Assembly (NCBI GenBank): GCA_013054445.1
Contig: JAAMPI010000022.1
Location: forward strand, 1 to 64,000
Reading direction: 5' to 3'
Length of the DNA: 64,000 bases
Source: Cudoniella acicularis
Lineage: Eukaryota > Ascomycota > Leotiomycetes > Helotiales > Helotiaceae
The notes beneath the pieces were generated by a model. The model had not been told where the DNA came from, ran no database searches, and worked only from the letters and a program-made list of their open reading frames with translations. The position numbers were made by a program, and so were the translations under genes. Numbering within the stretch: the first letter of the stretch is position 1; every line of letters starts with the position of its first letter. Below, in pieces: positions 10,516 to 20,893 of the stretch.

Positions 10516-11512
10516 TTTTTTTTTCCTTGTCGGTACCTTACTTTTTAAAAGATATATTAAAGCTGAAGTTTGAGGTTTTATTCGAAACGGTCCTCCTACG
10601 AACCTCGTATCATTTTTTTTAACACCCTCGAGATAGGTGCATTATACAAAGTGGCATAAAGAATGGTATCTTGTGTATTGACGAATTTTCAGATGGCAAG
10701 GTCAAGGATTATAACAAGAATTCCAGTTTATCCGGTTGCCCAGACTCAGAGGATAGACGCAAAAATTAGTGGTCTGTGCTTTTGGCATAATGAGTCGGAA
10801 CAAACACTTCAAAGTAATCAAATAATTACGAAGTTAAAATACTGTTTATATTTTACAAGGGAATAAATTTAGAAATGGATTTATATTAATACAATTTCTA
10901 GCGTTGTTTTGAAATGGTGCATTGTTATTCTTTGAAGTGTTGCGGGTGGGTTGGTGGTTCGGGGCACGGACAATTCTCTACACAGGAGTGCGACTCAGGA
11001 ACCTCGATACTAAAGGGTTTTTGATAAATTCTGAATGTTGGCAGTTCAAAAATAGTGTCTCCTAATCCATCATGCGATAACGAAGGCATATGATAAATGA
11101 GCCCTTTGATGGAGAGGATGGGTCCCTACAAGGTCAAGAACTTATGCGTCACGACGTTTATAAGTGGTCAAATCAATTTTCGAGTTATTAATAACTCAAA
11201 ATGGAAACAGTGCTCTGGACATATATTGTTTTGCGGATGAGCCACTAATAACTTGCCCCTTCCCTTCCCCCCTGTTTGACCCTATGTCAGCTTCCTCTTC
11301 AAGGTAAGATCTCACAACCTTGCACACAGACAACCAATCGGCTTGAAGCAAACGGCCGGACGACGAGCTTTATTTCAACTACCACTCCAATCTTCTCAAT
11401 CTTACATCAATTCAGGTAGACACCAATTCCTTAAAAATTTCAATGTAAATTATATATACAAAGCATCCTTGGATTATCATACCTTGTCGTATCCGCGACT
11501 GCGCCACCCAAG
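10516..11512. other. Intergenic; AT-rich left part, promoter of the transporter on the right
   Basis: Poly-T tracts near 10510 and 10612 flank the repeat. The last ~200 bases, with pyrimidine-rich DNA at 11257-11280, are the likely promoter and 5' leader of the transporter at 11513. No gene is recognised. Confidence 0.45.
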
Positions 11513-13585
11513 ATGGATAACCTACCCTCCTCGCTACCGACTTCAGCAATCCTCATGTCCACACTCGCATTGGTCCACCATCATGAGACCAGTTCGGAAT
11601 CACGATCGGGATCAATATCTAGCAAGAAAACTCCGGCTACCATACTGCCAATGCTCGCAGCGAGCCCATCCGAAGTCTCCGCAAGGCAAAATCAAGAACC
11701 CAATGCATCGATCAATTCCCTTCCAGCTCCTAACCAGCAAGAAGCTGAAACTGAAGATGAATCACGCAGAGCCAAATTGCCCATCGCGATCATCATGTCT
11801 TCCCTTTGCGCGTGTGTCTTCGTCGCCGCTGTCGACATCACCATCATCTCAACGGCTCTGCCAGCTATTGCGGGCAATTTCCATTCGGCTACAGGATATC
11901 AGTGGATAGGCAGCGCTTACGTCCTCGGGAGCACAGCAAGCACACCATCATGGGGGAAAATTTCAGACATTTGGGGCCGCAAGTCAATACTTTTGCTCGG
12001 AATCTTGATTTTCTTCGCTGGCAGTCTTATTTGTGCACTTTCACAGAGCATGGCTGTTTTTCTCGCAGGCCGTGCCATTCAAGGGGTTGGGGCTTCAGGA
12101 TTGTTGACACTGGTCAACATCGCCATTAGCGACTTGTTTTCTATGAGAGATCGAAGCTTGTATTTTGGTGTGACATCCCTTGTCTGGGCTCTTGCATCTG
12201 GCGTCGGACCAGTTCTCGGTGGGGTTTTTGCACAACAGCTCTCGTGAGTGCATGATCCTGAGTTAACTTTTGGCTTGGAACTAATTAAACGCCCTTTCTA
12301 GATGGAGATGGTGTTTCTGGCTCAATTGTGCATCCATTCAGACAACCAAACTCATTTTGCTCTTACGCTAACAAATCCCACAGTACCCATTGCCGGTTTA
12401 GTCTTCGTCTTCCTATTTTTCTTCATGCCGCAAGACAACCCTGGAACCCCAGTCTTGACAGGTCTCAAAGCCATAGACTGGTCCGGCAGCCTACTAATCA
12501 TCGGAAGCACGCTCATCCTACTTCTGGGTCTAAACTTCGGCGGCGTCACCTTTTCTTGGTCCTCCGCAACCATTATCAATCTCATCATCTTCGGAATCTT
12601 CGCTGGATTTCTCTTCGGAATTAACGAGTGGAAATTAGTCAAGTATCCCGTGATACCGATATCACTCTTCCACAGCCGGTCTTCCAGTGCCTCGTTCGCA
12701 GTCTGCTTTTGTCACGGTTTTGTCATGATGGGAGTCGCATACTACCTGCCTCTGTATTTCCAGGCCGTTTTAGGTGCCGGTCCACTACTGTCAGGAGTTT
12801 ATCTCCTTCCATTCATTTTTGTAGATACCGGGATGGCCGCTGCAACCGGCGTATATATCCAGATGACCGGCAAATACATCTCAGCAGTATACATTGGACT
12901 TGTACTCATGACTCTTGGAACGGGACTCCTTATCAACCTCGATGTGGAAGCCAACTGGTACAAGATAGTCGGTTACCAAATTCTTGTTGGCGCGGGCGTT
13001 GGTATGAATTTCGAAGGCCCCCTTCTTGCTTTGCAGGCCAGTGTTGATGTGCGAGACGTTGCGGCTGCAACGGCAACGATCGGATTTACGAGGACCCTTT
13101 CTACGGCTGTCTCGGCAATTATCGGCGGTGTCGTGTTCCAGAACCAGATGGTGAAGGAAGCTCCACTACTTGCTAGCTTAGGCCCAGAAGTTGCGAGCTT
13201 GCTTAAAGGCGGTTCTGCTACTGCAAATGTCGATGTGATTAAGACGCTGCCTCTTGATCAACAACTTATTGCGAGAATAGCTTTTTGTCGATCTTTGAGG
13301 GCGATGTGGATTGCGGTAAGATAGCCCAAGTCCAATCACATTCTTAGTAGAAGCCACTTGCTAATTCTACGCTAGTATGTGGCTTTCGCAGCACTTGCCT
13401 TGCTCGCTGGATGCTTCATTGGTATTCACACCCTAAGTAAAGATCTCCAACCCTTACAGATTGGACTTGTCAGTAATGAGACTGCAACGAATGCTGGTAC
13501 TGGTGGACAGACAGCAGAAGAATCGGCAGAAAGGGAAGCCACAGAGCAGACACCTCAGGCCGCCCAAGGGCAAGCCGCAAGTTAA
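11513..13585 (+). CDS. MFS drug:H+ antiporter, DHA2 (14-TM) family
   Basis: Exons 11513-12243, 12302-12327, 12384-13315 and 13376-13585 join in frame to 632 residues. All three introns (56-60 nt) have GT...AG ends. The tiny 26-nt exon 2 encodes part of WRWCFWLN, so the exon2-3 join restores the DHA2 signature WRWCFWLNLPIAG. About 90 cytosolic residues precede TM1, whose DITIISTALPAI is the family's motif D1. GRKSILLLGI (motif A, TM2-3 loop), GRAIQGVGASGL, GVGPVLGGVFAQQ (motif C) and a late GAGVGMNFEGPLLALQASV segment follow. A hydrophilic tail rich in Glu, Ala and Gln ends the protein. The family exports drugs, fungal toxins or other small molecules across the plasma membrane by proton exchange. 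The substrate is unknown, and no biosynthetic cluster adjoins. It is convergent with the phosphoketolase. Confidence 0.93.
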
Positions 13586-14552
13586 AGGTCAAGCAAGCTC
13601 TTTAGGATAATCATCTTTCACCAAGCCCAATATGCCACAAAATCTAAATAATTCAAATCCCCCCCCTTTCATCTCAACTTCAACCCTTATTTCTACATCC
13701 TCCGATTTCATCTCAAACTCCCACCATCACGTAGCGACTCTCCAATCACCAAAGGTCGATGGAAAATCGCGTGCTTTTTTAAAACACACCTTCACCAAAT
13801 TCCACACCCCCTCCTTAGCTAAACCTCGCACTTCGCCTTACCTATTCAATCCCAGCAACTAATCAGAATTCCCCATTTTACAACTAATATATAAAACCAA
13901 TTAAACAAATCCTACGCACACCTTTACGCTAGTTTTGGTTCAGCGAGCCTTATCCTACAAATTCAGAACTATCCCCCGGCGGCTTGGAAGCCTATGGGCT
14001 TGCTAGTATAGGTTCACGAACCTAAATTCATAGTTTCGTGAGGCCTATATTAGCTCGACTCATTGGTGCTTACTGTACGGCGTACAGAGATCGGGCTAAG
14101 TTGGATTCGTTCGTGTGTTCGTCTCCAGGCGGATACTGAGGTTGATATCGTGTCAAAATTCAGAAACACAATTCCATTCATAATCAATTTTACTTGTATT
14201 TTTATTTAGGGTTCCTAAAGGGCATATCTGGGTTGGGATTTGAAATTGTCCAGGGCGATAAGAATTTGTTTTCAGTTGGCTTTCAAGTCTGTTCTCGCAC
14301 GCCTTACGTGATCAAATTGTCAAGTCAGATAACCGGAAAAGGGACTGCTCAAGGTTGCCAGGACAGGTAAAAGAGCACAAGGATTGAAAGAGAAGTCTTC
14401 ACAGAAAAGAGAGGTAAGATAATTGAAAAGATTTTGCATTTCGAAGACTAAAACCTATCCCGCTGAACGCCTCATGTCATCGTAACCAGCCATCCACCCA
14501 CCCACCAACACATTAATCGATCTCACCAAGTCTATGATTAATTTCTCCGCGT
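13586..14552. other. Intergenic between two convergent genes
   Basis: This is the shared 3' region of the transporter and the phosphoketolase. It contains a possible old repeat (13850-14180, listed separately), the palindrome AGGTTCACGAACCT near 14010 and the near-perfect palindrome TGTACGGCGTACA near 14075. No open frame of interest was seen. Confidence 0.5.
13850..14180 (-). repeat. Possible third, divergent LTR-like element
   Basis: On the minus strand this interval contains CTGAACCAAAACTAGCG followed by a TTTTATATATTAG stretch. The two dispersed repeats have TTGAATCAAAACTAGCG followed by a TATATACTA stretch in the same order, preceded in all three by a GCCGGGG-ATA-GTTC-like block. Outside these short blocks the alignment fails, so this is either a distant relative or chance. 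Boundaries are guesses. Confidence 0.25.
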
Positions 14553-16988
14553 CTATGATGCCTTGGGACACGGCCAAACCCACTCTCTAATGTACACTGG
14601 GTCAATACCATTCTCGTATGCGTTGTTCTTTGCTGAGATTTGCAAGTTCATCAACTTCTCCCGAACACCACTGGCCTTGTTGTGCAAGCTTGGAATACGG
14701 TCGATCGCATCCATCGCTAGACTGTACCGATCTGTCTGATTCCTGATGGCCAGCTCGAGAGGTGTGTCGATGTTGCCCTTTTCCTTGTAGCCTCTGACGT
14801 GGATGTTGGCTTGGCCAGGTCGTTTGTAGGTAAGACGGTGGATGAGCCATGGGTAGGAGTGGAAGTTGAAGATGATGGGTCTATCATCTGTGAAGATCGA
14901 TGTCCATTCTCGGTCTGTGAGGCCGTGGGGATGATCGCCGTTGTTGATAAGCTTGAAGAGATCAACAACGTTGACGAAACGGATTCTGAGGTCAGGGATG
15001 AGTTCACGGAGGAGTGCGGTGGCTGCAAGGGACTCGTGTGTTGGTACATCGCCGCAAGAGGCCATGACGACATCGGGTTCGGCGCCTTGGTCATTAGAAG
15101 CCCAGTCCCAGATACCGAGACCTTTGGTACAGTGCTCGACAGCTTCATCCATGCTGAGGAACTGGAGATGGTCTTGCTTGTCTGCAACGATGACGTTGAC
15201 GTAGTTGGTGCTGCGAAGACAATGATCCGTGACTGAAAGGAGGCAATTTCCATCGGGTGGGAGGTAGATACGGACAACTTCTGGGCTCTTGTTGGCGACA
15301 ACATCAAGGAAACCAGGGTCTTGATGTGTGAAACCATTATGATCTTGTCTCCAAACGGTGGCGGTGAGGAGGATGTTGAGGGATGCGATCTTGACACGCC
15401 ATTCAACTTCATTACACTTTTCGATCCATTTACAATGTTGGTTGACCATCGAGTCGATAATGTGGATGAATGGTTCGTAGCTGTTGAGGAGACCGTGCCG
15501 TCCAGAAAGAATGTAACCTTCCATCCAACCTTCACAAGTGTGCTCACTGAGCATTTCCATGACACGACCTTCCATGGCCAAGTTTCCTCCATCTTCATCT
15601 TCCTCGAAGTACTCGCCCATCCAAACTTTCTTGCCTGCCTTGTATATCTCACCAAGTTTGTTGGACTCTGTCTCGTCGGGACCGAAAACACGGAAGTTGG
15701 TCAGGTTCTTCGCAACCACATCTCGAAGGAACTTAGCCATGTTTGACATGCTGGGCAAACTCGAGATACCCGGCTTGATGTTAGGAAGGGCATAAGACCG
15801 GTAGTCTGGCATTTGAAGGGGTTTGCGAAGACTGCCACCATTACCAACTGGGTTGGCACTCATCCGAGCAGTGCCGGTGGGTGCAAGAGCTTTCAATTCT
15901 GGGATGAGCTTGCCCTCGCTGTCAAAGACTTCGTCAGGCTTGTAGCTGCGCATCCAATCCTCCAATATCTTCAAATGGGAGGGGTTGCTAGCGACATCGG
16001 GAATTGGGACTTGATGTGAGCGCCAGAAACCTTCAAGAAGCTTGCCGTCAACTTTTCTTGGGCCACTCCAGCCTTTGGGACTTCGGAGAACGATCATCGG
16101 CCAGCGTGGTCGGAATGCCTTCTTTGAGTCACGGGCCTGTTTCTGGTATTTGCGGATCTCCAAAACACACTTCTCGAGGGTTGCAGCCATTGCCTGGTGC
16201 ATACTTTCCATGTCGCTACCCTCAACAAAGTATGGTGTCCATCCGTAACCGACAAAAAGTGCTTCCAATTCGGCATGGCTGATACGGGCGAGGATTGTGG
16301 GGTTGTTGATCTTGTAGCCGTTGAGATGAAGAACTGGGAGGACAGCGCCATCTGTCAATGGGTTCAGGAACTTGGTGCTGTGCCAACTAGTAGCCAATGG
16401 ACCGGTCTCAGCCTCGCCATCTCCAACCATTGTCACGGTGATCAAATTGGGGTTATCAAAGACGGTGCCAAAGGCGTGGGAGATGGAGTAACCAAGCTCT
16501 CCACCCTCATGGATACTGCCTGGTGTTTCTGGGGTTGCATGGCTGCCAACACCGCCTGGGAAGGAGAATTGCTTGAAGAACTTCCTCATGCCCTCCTCAT
16601 TTTCTGACTTGTCTGGGTAAACCTCGGAATATGTGCCTTCGAGATATGCCTGTGATAGGACGGCAGGAGCTCCGTGACCTGGGCCCGAGACGAAAAGTGC
16701 ATCCAAGTCGTATTTTTTGATGAGGCGATTGAAGTGCATCCAGGTAAATGCTTGACCGGCATCGGATCCCCAATGACCCAGCAATCGAGCTTTGAGGTGA
16801 TCTTTTGAGAGGGGCTCCTTGAGGAGAGCGTTTTCGCGGAGGTGGAGCATGCCAAGGCATAGATACATGCTGGCACGGAAATATGCATCGAGCTTGCGGA
16901 TTTCCTCAGCATCGAGGGGTTTTTCTGTCACTGTTGACCGAGCAATGCCATAAGGCGAAATGCTCTTAACTTTGACCTCTTCTGCCAT
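14553..16988 (-). CDS. Xylulose-5-phosphate/fructose-6-phosphate phosphoketolase
   Basis: The single-exon protein has 811 residues from the ATG at 16988 (MAEEVKVK). The frame stays open 80 codons further up, but that part looks like 5' leader. The length matches XFP enzymes (about 790-830). These are cytosolic, thiamine-diphosphate-dependent enzymes that split xylulose-5-P or fructose-6-P with phosphate into acetyl-phosphate plus glyceraldehyde-3-P or erythrose-4-P. Visible marks are GHWGSDAG at 71-78, GPGHGAPA at 102-109, EGGELGYSISHAFG at 161-174, the ThDP/Mg-binding GDGEAETGPLA at 189-199 and, in the second half, WRQDHNGFTHQDPGF, a family signature that contributes to the active site. Family identity is near certain. 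The relative activity on the two substrates cannot be read from sequence. Acetate kinase or phosphotransacetylase partners are not in this window. Confidence 0.97.
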   Translation of the reverse strand: MAEEVKVKSISPYGIARSTVTEKPLDAEEIRKLDAYFRASMYLCLGMLHLRENALLKEPLSKDHLKARLLGHWGSDAGQAFTWMHFNRLIKKYDLDALFVSGPGHGAPAVLSQAYLEGTYSEVYPDKSENEEGMRKFFKQFSFPGGVGSHATPETPGSIHEGGELGYSISHAFGTVFDNPNLITVTMVGDGEAETGPLATSWHSTKFLNPLTDGAVLPVLHLNGYKINNPTILARISHAELEALFVGYGWTPYFVEGSDMESMHQAMAATLEKCVLEIRKYQKQARDSKKAFRPRWPMIVLRSPKGWSGPRKVDGKLLEGFWRSHQVPIPDVASNPSHLKILEDWMRSYKPDEVFDSEGKLIPELKALAPTGTARMSANPVGNGGSLRKPLQMPDYRSYALPNIKPGISSLPSMSNMAKFLRDVVAKNLTNFRVFGPDETESNKLGEIYKAGKKVWMGEYFEEDEDGGNLAMEGRVMEMLSEHTCEGWMEGYILSGRHGLLNSYEPFIHIIDSMVNQHCKWIEKCNEVEWRVKIASLNILLTATVWRQDHNGFTHQDPGFLDVVANKSPEVVRIYLPPDGNCLLSVTDHCLRSTNYVNVIVADKQDHLQFLSMDEAVEHCTKGLGIWDWASNDQGAEPDVVMASCGDVPTHESLAATALLRELIPDLRIRFVNVVDLFKLINNGDHPHGLTDREWTSIFTDDRPIIFNFHSYPWLIHRLTYKRPGQANIHVRGYKEKGNIDTPLELAIRNQTDRYSLAMDAIDRIPSLHNKASGVREKLMNLQISAKNNAYENGIDPVYIREWVWPCPKAS

Positions 16989-18593
16989 CGTGTTGTTGTA
17001 GAGGGGTGTGTTTGTGTCTGCGAGGATGGTGATGGTTATAGCCCACAGTTGGGATTGCGGGGTAGCTTGTGGGGGAAGCTTGTTGAAAAAGAATTCGCAG
17101 GAGTTGATATGTGCTGCGTTCACACACTTGGTGATAAGACGAACCTTTGTTATGGATCGTACGAGAGACTGCAGTGAATTTGTCTGGCTGACTGAGGGAC
17201 GAATTGGTTCACAAAGGCGATAGCTCACCTTTTAAATGGAATCATGGAGGGGTAGCAGATAAACAATCAGTGGGACGAGGGGCATAGCTACGTACGGCTA
17301 AGTTGTTCTATTGCGCTGGGTTGCGTTGCGTTGGTGCTCCACTGCCAGCCAGGGAGGTGGTCTGATCCGAGCAGAAAGAGTGGCAGACTTACCATGGCAT
17401 TCTGCGTGCAGCTCTGCCAGCAGCATTCTGGATTTCTCGATGCGAGAACAAGCCGGCGATTCGAAGGAGGATGGGGTGATGGAGAACATGCAACAATGGG
17501 AGAGCCAGAACGACGACGGTCCCATCCGGACGTGTATGGCGCCCAGTGACGCATCTGCGAGTGCTGGGCCATGCCGGTTGCTGACTGGACTGGCAGCCTG
17601 GCACGTTGTTTTCTGGATGGGTAGGGCCGACGGCCGCAATCCAGAGAGCTGAGGTCCGACATCCAGACTCCAAACTTTCTATTTGAGGGTGATCAGATAG
17701 AGAAATTGGGTTCGCCGGAGACACTCCGGTGCCCCTTTGCTGCTTTTGCAGGGTCCCAGCGGCACGAAAGTGGCCTGATCATGACGCGCTTCGCCGATTA
17801 CATGAGAAGATTTTTGGCGCCAAACCTTGTTTATGGCCTGCTTCATCCGGCACTTCGTTCCCTTCGGCGCCGGCGTGGCGGAACTCGGGAGGACCAAGCT
17901 CGGGTCGTACGGGACGTAGCTCCACTGCCGGCTTCCGGCTCTAACTGGCATGTCGTCGAAATCACCCCTCGAAGTTTGTGACTTGCGAAGTCTCTTCCTG
18001 TCAATTGTAAGGATCAAGCTTTGAAGTCTCTTGATAAGTGTAGAGCTTTCGTCGGATTCCTCTTGAACTCTATTCAAAACTGACGGTTGCAAGCTGAAAA
18101 GCCACAGAGAAGTCAAGCGGCGTAACTTGACGCTGTGGAGAAAGCCAAGTTGGTTGAGCAAGGCCTTCTTTCGTGGCGAATTGTTTTAGGCAAAATCCCG
18201 GCGAGGCTGCTCAATTATTAGGGCAAGGAATTGAAAATTTTGTTGTGTTTTGCGCTGGAGTTATACTTCTTACTATTGCCCGTGAGATTTGGTGGGTGAC
18301 AACTCTTGTGAAAATTCAGGTACCTTGGCACTAGGGTTACATTTGATGTATTATTTTACCCACTTTCAAACGGTGTTTGAAGAATTGAGAAATCAAGCAT
18401 CTCTCTCCAGCATTTCTGCAATTGGTTTGACCTGGCCTGTCAGCAAATTAATCAGAAAAAGTTGTCGCTTCTTACCTTCTACCTAATGCGCAGCTGGCTG
18501 TTATCATCCAACTGTTAATTTCAAGTGAGACGGGGTTCAGAGTGGCACCACAAGCAGAGCCGCAGCGCAACACCTCACCAGCCATGATTTTCT
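16989..18593. other. Intergenic; phosphoketolase 5' region
   Basis: The first few hundred bases form the promoter and leader of the phosphoketolase. Overlapping frames of 60-160 codons on both strands at 17288-18161 arise from GC-richer DNA. None has a domain or consistent start, and I treat them as chance. Confidence 0.5.
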
Positions 18594-18927
18594 ATGTCTC
18601 GCAGCCTCAATCGCCCAATTTCCTCATTTTCCCCATCACAAGATATCAATGGATCAATGGGAGGCAAGACATTCGGAAGAAATCAAAGTTCGCGGATCGG
18701 GGATAGAGGATGGAGTTGCGAAGTAAGTTTTAACAAGAGCAGTGCAGACTACTTTCGACACTAGTCTTTAGATCCTAACTAGAGTTTCCTATCTACAGAC
18801 GAGAATTTGCGCAGCAAGGGGTGATACATCCTCGGGTTTCTGTCACGTGCTTGACTATTATGTCACTTTCTCGAGCACCATCCTTGTTTCCGGGAACAAC
18901 TTCTACAGATCAGGTATGAAAAGTTAG
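18594..18927 (+). CDS. Candidate small two-exon gene, unknown
   Basis: Exon 18594-18722 (43 codons) ends exactly at a codon boundary before GTAAGT, a 76-nt intron follows with the strong branch site CTAAC and acceptor CTACAG, and exon 18799-18927 continues 42 codons to TAG. The predicted 85-residue product starts MSRSLNRPISSF and has four cysteines, no signal peptide and no recognisable domain. The splice signals are the best seen in any otherwise unassigned stretch of this window, which is the main support. It could equally be an intron in a non-coding transcript. Confidence 0.25.
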
Positions 18928-19852
18928 CAGGGGGGTCAAAAGAGGCTACTTTAGGGGTCTTCAGAAAATATATACTTCGGTTTACACTCCTTCATTTCAT
19001 AAAGAGAAAGTCACATAATATTAAAAGCTAAAGACGCACTAGGTCTTTTTCAAACTAGCTCGCAACCGTGCCCCAAACGACGGGACGGGAAGCTCATCAC
19101 ATCTTCCTCTTCCTTCAATAAATTCTCTCCTGCATAACTGACCATCATCACTTCATGATTAGACATTTCTGTCATGTTTGTGTTGTACAACTCCAAATGG
19201 TCAACCTGTCTCAAACTCACACTATCCACCATAGCATTCCTTGTTTCTTGCGATTGACCCTTCGCAGAGCCTAACTGTTCAGCTCGTATCTGTGCGGGTC
19301 GAGATCCCTCTAAAGCGGATATTATGGCGGTTCACCTACCCGGCTGGGCACAGTAGCACATTCCGGTCACCAGCCATACTGATGTGATTGGCCAGCTGTC
19401 TCAGCTGTCTCAGCTGTTCGTGCAGAATCGAGTCCAGCGGCAGCGAGGCTGGAAGACGGGAGTACCGCAAAGTATAGGCTTGGCGAGGCTAGTTTCTCGT
19501 CCTTTCAGCCCAAAGTGTCACGCGAAAAGTACCTGAACACTGGCAGTCTGTGCCTCCTTGATTGTAGCCAATAGTCGGCTTGGATTTTACTTCGGTTGAA
19601 ATTATTTCTTTTGAATTCTTGGCATCACAAAGGTGTACCGAGAGATCTCTGTTAAGCAAACGCAACGCAAAAGCTAGTTTGCTGTTCTTTATTATTCTCG
19701 ATCATTGTCTTCGGTGGAGCCTCTAGCCTTTCTTGCTTCTGTTCCCAATCAGCCACTCTGCGGGGTAATGAGCAGATATAATTGCTGCAGTTCCCCCTCC
19801 AGGTCGCTTTTTTCAAGAACCGCAATACCAACCATTCACCATAAAACTCATC
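18928..19852. other. Intergenic; promoter of the surface-protein gene
   Basis: It contains the short tandem repeat at 19393-19419 and the leader of the gene at 19853. No other coding region was seen. Confidence 0.5.
19393..19419. repeat. 9-bp tandem repeat, three units
   Basis: The unit CAGCTGTCT occurs three times in a row, the last ending TTC instead of TCT. Each unit carries a CAGCTG E-box-like palindrome. It lies about 430 bp upstream of the surface-protein gene. Confidence 0.85.
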
Positions 19853-20893
19853 ATGTCGTCCTCCAAAATGCTCTTAGTGTTGCCAACTCTCACTCTTCTT
19901 CAAGTCCTCGGCGTCAGCGCTAGTTTCGAAAATGTCTTCTTTCCCCGTTCACCGGCAGGAGAAATTATCGCAAATGCTGCGGCGGTATTAGGGGGAGGCC
20001 AAATTGTAGCTCGTCAGATACCGCAGGGTTGTTCTTATGCTCTCTTTGCGGTTTCCTTCTGCGACTCCGTCAGTCCCGGATTTTCTACCATGAATCCAAC
20101 ATTACAAGCACCTTGCCTATGTTATAGCAGCACCGCATGGATACCAGACATCTTCGACAGCGCCATGGCAACATGCGCATCCTACGCCAAAACCGCCGAT
20201 ACAAGCGATTATTCTTCTCTCAAATCCCTTGAAGGCTTCTGCTCAAGTGTTGGGCCCGTTCTTGCCATAACCACCTCAGCCGCGAAAACGACCCCCAAAA
20301 CAACAACAGCCACCAGACCAGCCTCAACAGCCGCAGCCACAACAGCAGCCATAACTTCTGCCGCTGCGACAACTGGCGCTCTGACAGATAACCCAGGTTG
20401 CGTCACCGTTGGCTCGTTAATCAGCTCTTGCTCAGTAGCCACCCAAGGCTTCACCGATATGCCTGATCAAAGCCAAGCTGCATGTCTCTGCTATAAGAGC
20501 GGGAGCTTCGTATCCACGAGCTTCGACAATGCGGCTCTGAGCTGTGCCAATTATGCGAAAACTGCCGATCCCACCGATTATTCTGTTGTCCAAGGTCTCG
20601 AAGGCTTCTGCTCCAGTGTTGGACCCGTTTCTACAACTGGAGCTGTAGTCTCAGCCCCGACTGGATCGACCACTCCTCTCACAGGCAACGGCAGCCCATC
20701 GACCTCGAGCACAGCAAATGCAGGCCTTCCGGTAGTCACTAAGACCATCGCCCCAACCACCCCTTCAACTGGTGGAAACGGAGCCGTCACAGTCACTGCA
20801 TCTACAACCAAGACCGGTTCCGCTCCCGAATTAACAAACAACGCCATTTTGGCATTGGTGTCACTTGCCCTTTCGATGGCTCTGCTCTTCTGA
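19853..20893 (+). CDS. Secreted GPI-type surface protein with two identical-pattern six-cysteine modules
   Basis: This single exon encodes 346 residues. An N-terminal signal peptide (about 1-23, LLVLPTLTLLQVLGVSASF) and a C-terminal hydrophobic tail (ILALVSLALSMALLF, preceded by a small-residue region) suggest a GPI-anchored cell-wall or membrane protein. Two modules, about residues 60-133 and 181-258, have exactly the same cysteine pattern C-x9-C-x17-C-x-C-x17-C-x21-C. They share CLCY, a central FD, C-A-x-YAKTAD, DYS and LEGFCSSVGPV. The linker between them and the tail are Thr/Ser/Ala-rich and likely O-glycosylated. The pattern is not the eight-cysteine CFEM domain. I do not know a named domain for it, although similar CLCY-containing surface proteins occur in filamentous ascomycetes. 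The near-identical module ends suggest internal duplication. Function is unknown; adhesion or wall structure is a guess. Confidence 0.88.
   Translation: MSSSKMLLVLPTLTLLQVLGVSASFENVFFPRSPAGEIIANAAAVLGGGQIVARQIPQGCSYALFAVSFCDSVSPGFSTMNPTLQAPCLCYSSTAWIPDIFDSAMATCASYAKTADTSDYSSLKSLEGFCSSVGPVLAITTSAAKTTPKTTTATRPASTAAATTAAITSAAATTGALTDNPGCVTVGSLISSCSVATQGFTDMPDQSQAACLCYKSGSFVSTSFDNAALSCANYAKTADPTDYSVVQGLEGFCSSVGPVSTTGAVVSAPTGSTTPLTGNGSPSTSSTANAGLPVVTKTIAPTTPSTGGNGAVTVTASTTKTGSAPELTNNAILALVSLALSMALLF

Noticed and set aside
14717..15691. 324-codon minus frame inside the phosphoketolase
   Set aside because: Shadow of the phosphoketolase coding strand in another frame; Ser/Thr-rich nonsense.
17288..18161. 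Overlapping frames of up to 160 codons on both strands
   Set aside because: Random arginine/serine-rich texture, no domain, no splice logic; treated as chance frames in GC-richer DNA.
19853..20893. CFEM domain in the surface protein
   Set aside because: CFEM needs eight cysteines in a different spacing; each module here has six.
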